Part shown: positions 1-7,504 of the stretch, piece by piece
Position numbering within the stretch: the stretch's first letter is position 1
Layout of the letters: each line of letters starts with the position of its first letter
Assembly: GCA_040507985.1 (NCBI GenBank)
Contig: JBEVNR010000018.1
Location: 1 to 47,649, forward strand
Length of the DNA stretch: 47,649 nt
Direction of reading: 5' to 3'
Source: JBEVNR01 sp040507985
GTDB taxonomy: Bacteria; Pseudomonadota; Alphaproteobacteria; Rickettsiales; UBA6187
Position numbers and translations under genes: made by a program
Notes under the pieces: generated by a model
What the model was told of the DNA's origin: nothing
The model's database searches: none
The model's input: the letters and a program-made list of their open reading frames with translations, nothing else

Positions 1-1
1 C

Positions 2-133
2 GAGGAGCAGGCGCGCCAAACCGGCGAAATGCTTCAAATCCTCAACCGCGTCATGACCCACCTCGAAAACCTCTCCCGCCCCGAAAAGAACGCCGAGGCC
101 GCGCCGCCGAGGAAAAAAAGAAAGTCCGCGTGA
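2..133 (+). CDS. C-terminal end of a hypothetical protein (partial, phage-associated)
   Basis: An open frame enters from the left edge and ends at TGA 131-133, giving 43 residues with no start in the window. The visible part looks like an amphipathic helix or short coiled coil (repeated leucine, isoleucine and methionine positions) followed by a basic tail rich in Pro, Lys and Arg. It lies 52 bases upstream of a phage-type endolysin on the same strand. By position it may be one of the small proteins that precede lysis genes in alphaproteobacterial prophages, but I do not recognise the family and assign no function. Confidence 0.5.
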   Translation, partial: EEQARQTGEMLQILNRVMTHLENLSRPEKNAEAAPPRKKRKSA

Positions 134-185
134 CGTCGAAAGAAAAATCGGACTACGAGAAATAACGCCTAAGGAGAGAGACGCC

Positions 186-740
186 GTGACCGCCCCGACC
201 CATAAGCTCCGCGACCGCCTGATAGACGAGTTGATCGCCCGGGAGGGCGGCTACGTGGACGATAAAAACGATAGCGGCGGCAAGACGAATTACGGGATCA
301 CGGAGCGCGTCGCGCGGCGACACGGCTACCGGGGCGACATGCGCGGCATGCCCCGCGCGAAGGCGGTCGAAATCTACGCGGCGCAATATTGGGACGCGCT
401 GCGTCTTGACGAGGCGTGCTTCCTGTCGCAGAAGCTGGCCGAGAAGCTGTTCGACATAGGCGCCAATTGCGGCACGGCCAAAGCGGCGGAATGGCTGCAA
501 CGCGCCCTCAACGCCTTCAACCGCCAAGGCAAGGACTACCCCGACGTACAAGTCGACGGCGACGTCGGCCCCGCCACCGTCTTTGCCTTAAAAAGCCTCG
601 CGGCCAAGCGCGGAACGCCGGGACTCGAATCCCTCCGAAAGGCCGTCACCTGCATGCAAGGCGAGCATTACATCGCGCTCTCCGAAAAACGCTCCAAGGA
701 CGAGGAGTTCGTCAACGGATGGTTCGCTAACAGAGTGTGA
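186..740 (+). CDS. Phage-type endolysin, glycoside hydrolase family 108 with C-terminal peptidoglycan-binding domain
   Basis: This 184-residue protein is predicted to cleave peptidoglycan glycan strands during phage lysis. The N-terminal half carries the GH108 signature: an R-E-G-G-Y motif near residues 19-23, with the Glu as the presumed catalytic acid, followed by a D-x-G-G-x-T-N-Y-G-I-T block at about 29-39. The part from about residue 90 (FDIGANCG, then VDGDVGPAT) matches the type 3 peptidoglycan-binding domain usually paired with it. The start is GTG at 186, supported by AAGGAG at 171-176; no signal peptide is visible. Neighbours are a partial coiled-coil protein upstream and a phage-type hypothetical downstream, so this is probably prophage, or a domesticated relative such as a gene transfer agent. 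The 192 bases after it hold no gene that I can support. Confidence 0.85.
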   Translation: MTAPTHKLRDRLIDELIAREGGYVDDKNDSGGKTNYGITERVARRHGYRGDMRGMPRAKAVEIYAAQYWDALRLDEACFLSQKLAEKLFDIGANCGTAKAAEWLQRALNAFNRQGKDYPDVQVDGDVGPATVFALKSLAAKRGTPGLESLRKAVTCMQGEHYIALSEKRSKDEEFVNGWFANRV

Positions 741-932
741 CCGCCCGCCGTCAGGGAAGGGATATTTCCCCAAAAAAATCCAAGAAAATCCAAAAATCTT
801 ACCGAATCTTCGCAAAAAATTCACGATTTCGTTATAACGGTTAAAAGAGCGTTGCGCTCGCCCGGACGAAGGGCGGCGCGGCGAAAGGAAAAACGAACGC
901 GGCAAACACGGAAGGCGAGGCGCGAAAGGATC

Positions 933-1583
933 ATGCGGGGATCGGAAGAAGGAGAAAAACACCGCCGGCTATGGCAGAAGGTGCTGCTGCAAGCCTATAT
1001 GGACGCGATATCGAGGGTGCGGTCGTCGGAGAGGCTCGCGGCGGGGATACACGCGCGGGCGTGGCTGACGTCGCGCGACCCCGATTTTTTGCAGGTCTGC
1101 GCGATGGCGGGACTGGAACACGCGGAGGTGCGTCGGAAGATGGCGGCGCATTTCGCGGAGCGCGACCGGCGCTTGGGCCGCCTGCGGTCGCGGGATCGCA
1201 ACCAACCGCTTTTGCTTTCGGCTCCGGCGGCGCCTGCGCGCCGCGCCTCCGTCCTAGGACGTCGCGGGAGGGACGCGCGGGCGTTCGTCTCCGGCGCGGA
1301 GGGCGCGACGGACCGTTTCGGGATATTTTGGACGTGGCGCGAGCTGGACGCGATGTCGTACGGGGCGTACATGGACGCGATGGGCCGACGAACCCGGGAC
1401 TTGCGCCGCCGCGCAAACCTGAGCGAATACGCCGCCGAAATCGTGGGATCGATCCGCACCGCCCATAAAGTCTTCGCCTCGTCGCAAGAAGAAGCCGAAA
1501 GACTTGCCAAAAACTTACATCTTGATAATGTAAGGCAGGATTTCTTCAAACCGTTAGTAGGGAGGGCGACGTTGGCAGTGTAG
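933..1583 (+). CDS. Phage-associated hypothetical protein
   Basis: The protein is 216 residues from ATG 933, chosen because GAAAGGA lies just upstream at 924-930; the frame stays open further 5' from 852, but that extension is low-complexity Arg-rich. The N-terminal part (WQKVLLQAYMDAI, then an alanine-rich helix and 'DPDFLQVCAMAGL' followed by VRRKM) resembles small proteins I associate with alphaproteobacterial prophages, where a D-F-x-x-V-C-x-x-A-G-L block is common. The middle is basic and low in complexity. The C-terminal third is helical and has a second 'YMDAM' segment similar to the first 'YMDAI', which may be an internal duplication. Function unknown. The overlapping frames on both strands look like GC-driven shadows. 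Confidence 0.55.
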   Translation: MRGSEEGEKHRRLWQKVLLQAYMDAISRVRSSERLAAGIHARAWLTSRDPDFLQVCAMAGLEHAEVRRKMAAHFAERDRRLGRLRSRDRNQPLLLSAPAAPARRASVLGRRGRDARAFVSGAEGATDRFGIFWTWRELDAMSYGAYMDAMGRRTRDLRRRANLSEYAAEIVGSIRTAHKVFASSQEEAERLAKNLHLDNVRQDFFKPLVGRATLAV

Positions 1584-1684
1584 TGTGGTTAACTTAACAA
1601 TACATCTAGGATAAATTAAATTATATTAATGATAACTTAATTAAGTTAATAATTAAAGTCTGATAATCCGTATTCCGGAACTAA
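1584..1684. other. A/T-rich spacer with a 16-bp perfect palindrome
   Basis: This 101-bp spacer between the phage-type gene and the end of cysD is far richer in A/T than its neighbours and is dominated by TTAA-type words. A 16-bp perfect palindrome, TAACTTAATTAAGTTA, lies at 1633-1648. It could be a bidirectional terminator region, a protein-binding site or an edge of the phage insertion. I see no duplicated att-like core inside the window. Confidence 0.5.
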
Positions 1685-2518
1685 CTACATATATCCGTCC
1701 GCGCGAAGGCGTTCGAAGGACGATTCGTCCTCATCGGCGCCCATCGGTCTGCCGGAGCGCTCCGAGACTTTCGTTACCTCCAATTCGGCGATAACGTCGT
1801 CGATGGTGGCGGCGGAGCTTTCGACCGGCCACGTGATGCCGCGCTCGCCAAGCGAGCGAAAGCGCATGATCTTCCCGCCGAAGTCTCTCCCCTCGAATTC
1901 GCCGTAAGGCTTGGCGTAATAAAGCGGCACCATGGGAATGTTTTCGCGCTTCACGTAGCGCCAAATGTCCAATTCCGTCCAATGCAGCAAGGGATGCACC
2001 CGCACGTGCGTTCCGGGAGGAAAGTAAAGGTTGAATTGATCCCAGAATTCCGGCGGTTGGTTCGCCACGTTCCATTTGCCGCTCGCGTCGCGCGGACTAA
2101 AATACCGCTCTTTCGCGCGCGTCCCTTCCTCGTCGCGGCGTATGCCGGCCAGAAGACCCCCGAACTTATATTTCGCCGTCGCCTGTTTTACGCCGCCGGT
2201 TTTTCTGGCCGCCACCCGTGCGGAAAACGGCAAGGTGGGATCGGTCGTCTCCAATGGCGGACATATTTCGGTAATGAGATCGACGTTCCATTCCTTCGCG
2301 TATTTGTCGCGATAGTCGTACACCTCCTGCATTTCCAATTCGGTGTCGCAATGCACCAAGGGAAACGGCACCTTGCCTAAAAACGCCTTGCGCACCAAAT
2401 ATAGCATCACGGTGCTGTCTTTGCCGAACGACCAAAACATGCCGAGGTTTTTAACGGAACTAAACGCCTCGCGAATGACGTACACGCTTTGCGCTTCGAG
2501 TTTGTCTAAATGATCCAT
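1685..2518 (-). CDS. cysD: Sulfate adenylyltransferase small subunit CysD
   Basis: CysD is the catalytic subunit of ATP sulfurylase, which makes adenosine 5'-phosphosulfate from ATP and sulfate in assimilatory sulfate reduction. It needs the GTPase CysN for full activity. The 277-residue protein is of usual length. The PP-loop SFGKDST is at residues 30-36, and the family blocks VHCDTELEMQEVYDYRD and GGLLAGIRRDEEGTRAKER are intact. The start ATG at 2518 gives the canonical MDHLDKLEAQSVYVIREAF N-terminus. There is no cysN downstream: the next sequence is an A/T-rich spacer and phage genes. A weak promoter-like pair (TTGCGT, 16 bp, TATATT) and an imperfect A/T palindrome lie in the 97-bp leader before the start. 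Confidence 0.95.
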   Translation of the reverse strand: MDHLDKLEAQSVYVIREAFSSVKNLGMFWSFGKDSTVMLYLVRKAFLGKVPFPLVHCDTELEMQEVYDYRDKYAKEWNVDLITEICPPLETTDPTLPFSARVAARKTGGVKQATAKYKFGGLLAGIRRDEEGTRAKERYFSPRDASGKWNVANQPPEFWDQFNLYFPPGTHVRVHPLLHWTELDIWRYVKRENIPMVPLYYAKPYGEFEGRDFGGKIMRFRSLGERGITWPVESSAATIDDVIAELEVTKVSERSGRPMGADEDESSFERLRADGYM

Positions 2519-2615
2519 GCGCTCTCAATTTATCACAAAGTAAATTACTCGGAATATACGGATATTTCTTCCGAACGCAAAGAAATAACCGCGCTTACGT
2601 GTGCGCAAAAAAGCG

Positions 2616-3605
2616 TTAATACACCCCTGCGGACAGCAGCGCCTGCACGTGAATGACGCCGAGCGGCCTTTTTCCGTCGTCGCTTACCGGCATGTTGGTA
2701 ATTTTCTTTTCGCTCATGATATGCAGCGCTTCCGCAGCCAAGGCGTTCGACGCGACGTAAATAAACGGTCGGTACATAATGTCAATCGCGCGGCGCGTTA
2801 CCAGGTCGTCCGACATGTGGCGGCGCAGGTCGCCGTCGGTGATGAGTCCGGTCATGGCGCCTTTATCGTTCGTCACGACGGCGCAGCCCAGGCTTTTTTT
2901 GGTCATCTCCACCAATACGCTCGACATGGAGTCGTTTTCCCTGACGAGCGGCATGCCGGCGTCGCGCGCCATTAAATCCTCCACTTTCTTTAAGCGGCTG
3001 CCCAATTTTCCGCCGGGATGCAGCACGCCGAAATCGTGCTTGGTGAAGCCTTTTATTTCCATGAGCGCCACCGCCAGCGCGTCTCCCCACACCAGCATCA
3101 TGGTGGTGGAGGTCGTGGGCGCGTTAATCGGGGTGACTTCCGGAATTTCCGGCAATATGAAGGGGAAGTCCGCCGCTTTCGCCAACATCGATCCCGGACG
3201 GCGCACCACGCCTATCATGGGCACGGCGAAGCGTTTGCAATAGGCAATGACGTCTTCCATCTCCCGTGTTTCGCCGGAGTTAGAGAGAAGCAGCGCGACG
3301 TCGTTTTGGCTTATCATCCCCATGTCGCCGTGGCTGGCCTCGGTAGGATGCACAAACACCGACGGCGTGCCGGTCGAGGCGAGGGTCGCCGATATCTTTC
3401 GCGCGATATGCCCGCTTTTCCCCACGCCGCACGCGACCACCTTGCCGTCGCAACGGGCGACGATCTTTGCCGCTTTCGCAAAATTTTCGTCCATCGTTCC
3501 CAAAAGCGCGCGAATGCCGTCTATCTCTTTTTGCACCACGAGCTTCGCAACGTCGATGACGGCGCGGGAAAAATCGGGCGTCGCGTCTTTGTTGGCGGCA
3601 AGCAT
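2616..3605 (-). CDS. kdsD: Arabinose-5-phosphate isomerase KdsD (KpsF/GutQ family)
   Basis: This cytoplasmic enzyme interconverts D-ribulose 5-phosphate and D-arabinose 5-phosphate, the first committed step to Kdo and so to lipopolysaccharide. The 329-residue protein has the family's usual layout: an N-terminal SIS sugar-isomerase domain (about residues 40-175, with GVGKSGHIARKI, 'PTEASHGDMG' and 'LLLSNSGETREM') and two C-terminal CBS repeats (about 205-325, with GLITDGDLRRHM and 'PLGVIHVQALLSAGV'). The start ATG at 3605 gives the expected length. It lies 97 bp upstream of cysD and 57 bp downstream of the metal permease on the same strand. No other Kdo gene is in the window, so the name rests on the fold and the LPS-bearing lineage. 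Confidence 0.93.
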   Translation of the reverse strand: MLAANKDATPDFSRAVIDVAKLVVQKEIDGIRALLGTMDENFAKAAKIVARCDGKVVACGVGKSGHIARKISATLASTGTPSVFVHPTEASHGDMGMISQNDVALLLSNSGETREMEDVIAYCKRFAVPMIGVVRRPGSMLAKAADFPFILPEIPEVTPINAPTTSTTMMLVWGDALAVALMEIKGFTKHDFGVLHPGGKLGSRLKKVEDLMARDAGMPLVRENDSMSSVLVEMTKKSLGCAVVTNDKGAMTGLITDGDLRRHMSDDLVTRRAIDIMYRPFIYVASNALAAEALHIMSEKKITNMPVSDDGKRPLGVIHVQALLSAGVY

Positions 3606-3662
3606 AAGGCGTTTCCTTCGATGGATTAAGCGATAAAACTATACACTGGCTTGCGGCGCAAT

Positions 3663-4508
3663 TCACTCTTTTCTTGCAAAAGCGAACAACGCAAAAAACG
3701 CCGAGGCGCCCACGGCCACCACCGCCGGACCGGAAGGAACGTCAAAGCGCAGCGACAATCCCAGTCCCGCCAATACTGAAGCGCATCCGATAATCGTCGC
3801 GACCGCCGCCATGGCGCCGGGCGATCGCGTGACCTGCCGTGCGGAGGCGGCCGGCACGATGAGCAGCGACGTCACCAGCAACATGCCCGTCGTTTGCACG
3901 GCGGCGGCCACCGCCATCGCCGCCATCACGGTCACGAGCGAACGCATGCGATCGACGTTCACCCCTTCGGCGGCGGCGAGGTCTTCATTCACCGAAGACA
4001 GCATGAGCGACGGCCAGTAGCGCAGCGTCAGGAAAACCGACAAAAACGCCGCCGCATAGACGGGAACAAGGTCGGCGCTCGACGCCGCCAACATGTCGCC
4101 GAACAAGTAGCGGTCGACGTTTATGCCGCCGCGAAACAACAGCGCCGCCGCGATCATGCCGAACGACAAGGCGGAATGGGCCATAATGCCGAGCAGTGCG
4201 TCCGCGCCGAGCGCGCGCTTACGTTGCAAGCGCAGCAACAGCGCCGCAAAGGCGACGGCGGAAATGGCCGTTCCCCATTGCGCCCCCACCCCCACGAACA
4301 ACCCGAGCGCCACGCCGAGCATCGATCCGTGGGCGAGGGAGTCCCCGAAATAGGCCATGCGCCGCCATACGACGAAGCATCCGACCGGACCGCACGCGAC
4401 GGCCACGCCCACGCCCGCCAACGCGGCGCGCCATATAAAAGGGTCTTGCGAAAAAAAAAGCGCCACGGAGTTCGATCGTTCCTTCGACTTAGGGTCGTCG
4501 GCCAGCAT
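3663..4508 (-). CDS. znuB: Zinc/manganese ABC transporter permease (ABC-3 family, ZnuB-like)
   Basis: The product is an inner-membrane permease with about eight hydrophobic helices, of the ABC-3 type that imports Zn2+ or Mn2+ together with an ATPase (ZnuC) and a periplasmic binding protein (ZnuA). The segment GPVGCFVVWRRMAYFGDSLAHG is the family signature, and 'ATGMLLVTSLLIVPAASAR'-like sequence in the last third is also typical. The start is uncertain: the frame is open from ATG 4583, just after the mltA stop, but family-like sequence begins only near the segment DPFIWRAALAG. I chose ATG 4508; a GTG at 4466 is also possible. No ATPase or binding-protein gene lies beside it. The metal is inferred from the family. 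Confidence 0.85.
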   Translation of the reverse strand: MLADDPKSKERSNSVALFFSQDPFIWRAALAGVGVAVACGPVGCFVVWRRMAYFGDSLAHGSMLGVALGLFVGVGAQWGTAISAVAFAALLLRLQRKRALGADALLGIMAHSALSFGMIAAALLFRGGINVDRYLFGDMLAASSADLVPVYAAAFLSVFLTLRYWPSLMLSSVNEDLAAAEGVNVDRMRSLVTVMAAMAVAAAVQTTGMLLVTSLLIVPAASARQVTRSPGAMAAVATIIGCASVLAGLGLSLRFDVPSGPAVVAVGASAFFALFAFARKE

Positions 4509-4595
4509 ACGCTTTCGGACGAAAGGGAGCGAGATAAATTTTAGGTTCCGGAGAGAATCGTGCCCCCTCCCCTCTGTCCTCATAGCGGCAAGCGC

Positions 4596-5693
4596 TTATA
4601 TTTTATCGCACGGCAGCAATGCGTAGACGTCGCCCGTAAATTGCTGGCGATAAGAAAAATTCTCAGCGTTTTTGCCGGCGCCGAAGAAAATATCGGCGCG
4701 CAGCGGACCTTTGATGGCCGACCCGCCGTCTTGCGACACGGCAAGGGTGCGGAACGGCGCGCGGCTCTTTCCGTCCTTGCTGCGGGTCGTATCTATCCAC
4801 AAAGGCAATCCGTAGGGAATGAAGCGGGAATCGACGGCTAAACTGTGCTCCGGCGTGAGGACGGCGCCGGATGCGCCGACGACGCCGTCCGATTCGTCCG
4901 CGATGCTAAAGAAAACGTAAGATGGGTTTTCCCACATTAACGCCTCGCCTTCTTTTTTATGGTCGTACAGCCATTTTTTAAGCGTGGCGCCGTTCATGTT
5001 TTCCTTGGAAACGTCGCCCCGGGCAATGAGTATCGAACCGATGGACGTGTATGGCAGCCCGGTTTTTCCGGCGAAGACAAGCTTTTTTTTCACTCCGTCC
5101 GGATACACCGCCGTGCCGCTTCCCTGCACGTGTAAAAAATAGAGCGCCACCCGGTCGCGCGCCCATGCGATGACGGGAGCGTTTCCCGCGAGCGCTCCCC
5201 ATTCCTCTATGTCTTTGCGGGTAGGCGGATTGCCGCGCCACGGAGCCGTCGGCTTACCGTAAATGGGAACGGAAAACTCGTCGGTCCGTTCGTGGGAGAT
5301 GTCCAGCTCGGGCGCGTAATAGCCGGTAAAAAAGGCAGGGACCTGCGCCGACAGGCGATAGGGGCAAAAATTCGATTCAAACGTCACCGGCACGTTTGGC
5401 GTCGCCAAGGCCGCGCATGCGCCTTGCATATCGACGGCGGCGCGTTGCAGTTCGGCGGGCGAGTCTTCCCCGGACGGGCGGGCGCCGTAGACCGTACACG
5501 AACGGCGCAACGACGCGACGGCGGCGGCGCGCGCGCGCCTTGGTTGCTCCTTCCATCCCGGCAAGGCGTCGAACGAGACGGGAGAAAGCGTCAAGGCCGG
5601 AGGAGCGGAAGGCGCTGACGAGCGTCCCCCGCCGGCGCAAGCGGAAAGCGCGGCGCATAAAATTGCAATGCCGCTAAAAAATAACGCTCTCAT
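4596..5693 (-). CDS. mltA: Membrane-bound lytic murein transglycosylase A (MltA), lipoprotein
   Basis: MltA cleaves peptidoglycan between MurNAc and GlcNAc, forming 1,6-anhydro-MurNAc, and is normally an outer-membrane lipoprotein. The start ATG 5693 gives a lipoprotein signal with lipobox L-S-A-C at about residues 16-19 and makes an ATGA overlap with the Tim44-like gene upstream; the frame also extends 17 residues further but lacks a signal in that form. The MltA domain (FTGYYAPELD, then HVQGSGTAVYPDG) is followed by the 3D domain: 'VDSRFIPYGLPLWIDT', then SQDGGSAIKGPLRADIFFGAG, which contains the aspartate-rich active-site region. The Tim44-like–mltA order is common in alphaproteobacteria. 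Confidence 0.93.
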   Translation of the reverse strand: MRALFFSGIAILCAALSACAGGGRSSAPSAPPALTLSPVSFDALPGWKEQPRRARAAAVASLRRSCTVYGARPSGEDSPAELQRAAVDMQGACAALATPNVPVTFESNFCPYRLSAQVPAFFTGYYAPELDISHERTDEFSVPIYGKPTAPWRGNPPTRKDIEEWGALAGNAPVIAWARDRVALYFLHVQGSGTAVYPDGVKKKLVFAGKTGLPYTSIGSILIARGDVSKENMNGATLKKWLYDHKKEGEALMWENPSYVFFSIADESDGVVGASGAVLTPEHSLAVDSRFIPYGLPLWIDTTRSKDGKSRAPFRTLAVSQDGGSAIKGPLRADIFFGAGKNAENFSYRQQFTGDVYALLPCDKI

Positions 5694-6358
5694 ACCGTAG
5701 ACCCGGTATTTTCCTCTTCGGAAAAAGACCGCACGAGGCGCCATGTGGGATCGGCCTTGCGCACGTTGCGCTCAAACGTCCATACGTCGTGCACGTGATG
5801 GATGCGCGAGGGATGCCCCGAGGCCGTATTTCCCTCTTTATCTTTGGTGTGCACGATTTGCTCCGAAATAAACGACGCGACGATGCGGCAGAGATGGCGA
5901 TCAAGCTCGACGTGTTTGCAGCTTGTTTGGGCGATTTTCACGAGCAGCGTTTCCTGCGTTTGCCCCTTGGCGTTGCGTTCGTCGATGGCGGAGGAAAACG
6001 CCTTGTACAAATCGTCTCCGGTTAAACTTTCGAGCGTGGCTTTGTCGCCCTTGGCGAACGCTTCGACGATCATCGAAAACGCCGTTTCGGCGCCGTCTAG
6101 AAAATGCCTTAAGCTAAAGCGGGGATCATGCTTGCGTATTTTTTCGATTTCGTCTGCGAAAGGCTCCTCCTCCGGCGCAACGGCTTGCGTCGTCGCGGAG
6201 ACGGCATCGCTTGCGTCCGGGCGAGCTTGTTGTTCCGCCGAGTCTTCCGCCGGCCGCGCGCCGTTGTCGTATTTCGTATTTCCCAGCGCCCGAATAAGCT
6301 GCACGATGATCGCGCCCGCTATGACGGCGAGAAGGATGACGTCCGCAAACCCGTTCAT
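5690..6358 (-). CDS. Tim44-like domain protein (TimA-type)
   Basis: The 222-residue protein starts with one hydrophobic segment (about residues 5-24), suggesting an N-terminal inner-membrane anchor. A charged acidic linker follows, and a C-terminal Tim44-like domain covers about residues 80-220 (FSLRHFLDGAETAFSMIVEAFAKGDKATLESL, then VWTFERNV and a W-R-L-V block near the end). Bacterial Tim44 homologues are related to the mitochondrial import motor component, but their job in alphaproteobacteria is not settled; envelope protein handling is one idea. It is coupled to mltA by a 4-base overlap and faces away from secB. The divergent gap to secB (6359-6510) must hold both promoters. Confidence 0.88.
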   Translation of the reverse strand: MNGFADVILLAVIAGAIIVQLIRALGNTKYDNGARPAEDSAEQQARPDASDAVSATTQAVAPEEEPFADEIEKIRKHDPRFSLRHFLDGAETAFSMIVEAFAKGDKATLESLTGDDLYKAFSSAIDERNAKGQTQETLLVKIAQTSCKHVELDRHLCRIVASFISEQIVHTKDKEGNTASGHPSRIHHVHDVWTFERNVRKADPTWRLVRSFSEEENTGSTV

Positions 6359-6510
6359 GTCGTTCCCGCCTTAAGCATTGTTACCTTTACCCGTTGCGTT
6401 GGCGTCAAGTTCGCGCTTGACAAAACCGCTTTTTGCCGACAGCCTACAGCCGGCGAAAAAGAACGTCGCCATAGAATACTTGCCCACACTTCATTAATCA
6501 AGGATAAACG

Positions 6511-6981
6511 ATGTCCGACGCGCCAAAAACCGACGATCGTCCCCAATTGAGGGTGAACGCCCAATACGTTAAGGATTTGTCGTTTGAAAATCCTCACGCG
6601 CCCGCCTCGCTCGCACGTTCGGAATCCGCCCCTAAAATTAGCATCGACGTCGGCGTCGACGTGCGGCAAGTGGCGGACCATAGCTTTGAAGTGACCCTCA
6701 CCATTCGCGCCGGCGCGGAAAACGCGAAGAAGGAGCCGGTATTTTTGGTGGAATTGGCCTATGCCGGCGTATTTACCGTCGATTCGACGGACAAGGAGCG
6801 GCGCGATCAATTGCTGGCGATGTATTGCCCGTCGCTGTTGTTTCCGTTCGCCCGGCAAATTATCGCCGACGCCGTGTCCCAAGGCGGCTTCCCCGCCTTA
6901 ATGCTCGAACCCATAGATTTTAGCCGCTTATACGCGAAGCGCAAGCCGGACGAGGAAGAAGAGGAGGTCGGCCATGCCTGA
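6511..6981 (+). CDS. secB: Protein-export chaperone SecB
   Basis: SecB is a cytoplasmic tetrameric chaperone that keeps preproteins unfolded and hands them to SecA. The protein is 156 residues, typical of the family. Recognisable parts are the early QLRVNAQYVKDLSFENPHAP block, the central strand region with 'VFLVELAYAGVF', and the C-terminal 'LLFPFARQIIADAVSQGGFPALMLEPIDF' signature (cited in part). The end is acidic (DEEEEEVG). The start ATG 6511 has AAGGA at 6500-6504. It overlaps the following HIT gene by 8 bases, so the two are translated from one mRNA. A TTGACA box lies at 6417-6422, but a matching -10 is unclear. Confidence 0.95.
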   Translation: MSDAPKTDDRPQLRVNAQYVKDLSFENPHAPASLARSESAPKISIDVGVDVRQVADHSFEVTLTIRAGAENAKKEPVFLVELAYAGVFTVDSTDKERRDQLLAMYCPSLLFPFARQIIADAVSQGGFPALMLEPIDFSRLYAKRKPDEEEEEVGHA

Positions 6982-7345
6982 TTACGACGACGTCAACATA
7001 TTCGCCCGTATTTTGCGCAAGGAAATACCCGCCAAAATTCTCTTTGAAAACGACGCGGCGCTTGCGTTCGACGATATTGCGCCCATGGCGCCGGTACACG
7101 CGTTGGTTATTCCTAAGGGAAATTACGTCGATTTCGGCGACTTCACCGCAAAGGCGACGCCGAAGGAAATCGCCGATTTTTGGGCGGCGGTCCGCCTCGT
7201 CGCGGAAGACGTCCTCTCCCTGCGTTCCGGAGGATATCGGATTATCGCCAACACCGGCAGGGACGCGTCGCAAGAAGTGCCGCATTTTCACGTGCATGTT
7301 CTGGCGGGCAAGAAACTGGGCGGATTGCTTCCGACGGGAACGTAG
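6974..7345 (+). CDS. HIT family protein (histidine triad nucleotide hydrolase)
   Basis: HIT proteins hydrolyse or transfer nucleotides at the alpha phosphate of AMP-linked substrates. At 123 residues this is a full-length HINT-type member. The N-terminal 'IFARILRKEIPAKILFENDAALAFDDIAP' region (quoted only to identify the family) is followed by the catalytic histidine triad H104-F-H106-V-H108 and a C-terminal GGLLPTG tail. It overlaps the end of secB by 8 bases. The substrate in vivo is not known. A mobile-element-like inverted repeat begins 12 bases after the stop. Confidence 0.92.
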   Translation: MPDYDDVNIFARILRKEIPAKILFENDAALAFDDIAPMAPVHALVIPKGNYVDFGDFTAKATPKEIADFWAAVRLVAEDVLSLRSGGYRIIANTGRDASQEVPHFHVHVLAGKKLGGLLPTGT

Positions 7346-7357
7346 GTCGCTTTATTT

Positions 7358-7501
7358 TAGGGCTTACGCGAAACGAGAGTTTTCGAGGAAGTTTTAGGAG
7401 TCACACGCCCACAGAAGCGCAGCGTACATTAGGTACGTGAGCATTCGAGGACGGAGATGACGACAAAATTACCGAAAAAACGACGTTTCGCGTAAGTCCT
7501 A
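7358..7501. mobile_element. MITE-like element with 18-bp terminal inverted repeats (copy A)
   Basis: The left end, TAGGGCTTACGCGAAACG at 7358-7375, matches the reverse complement of the right end at 7484-7501 at 17 of 18 bases, giving a 144-bp element with no coding capacity. The outermost TA on each side is compatible with TA-targeting elements such as the IS630/Tc1-mariner group. The internal blocks GCGCAGCGTAC and ATTACCGAAAAAACGACG recur in copies near the right end of the window. It sits just after the HIT stop and almost touches the end of motB, so it could also serve as a terminator hairpin for both convergent units. Confidence 0.75.
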
Positions 7502-7504
7502 TAT

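Noticed and set aside
1685..4583. Plus-strand frames over the cysD, kdsD and permease genes, for example at 1982-2380, 2601-2975 and 3018-3629
   Set aside because: They lie antisense to well-supported genes with clear family motifs, are rich in Arg, Pro and His, and have no recognisable domains. They are shadows of GC-biased codons.
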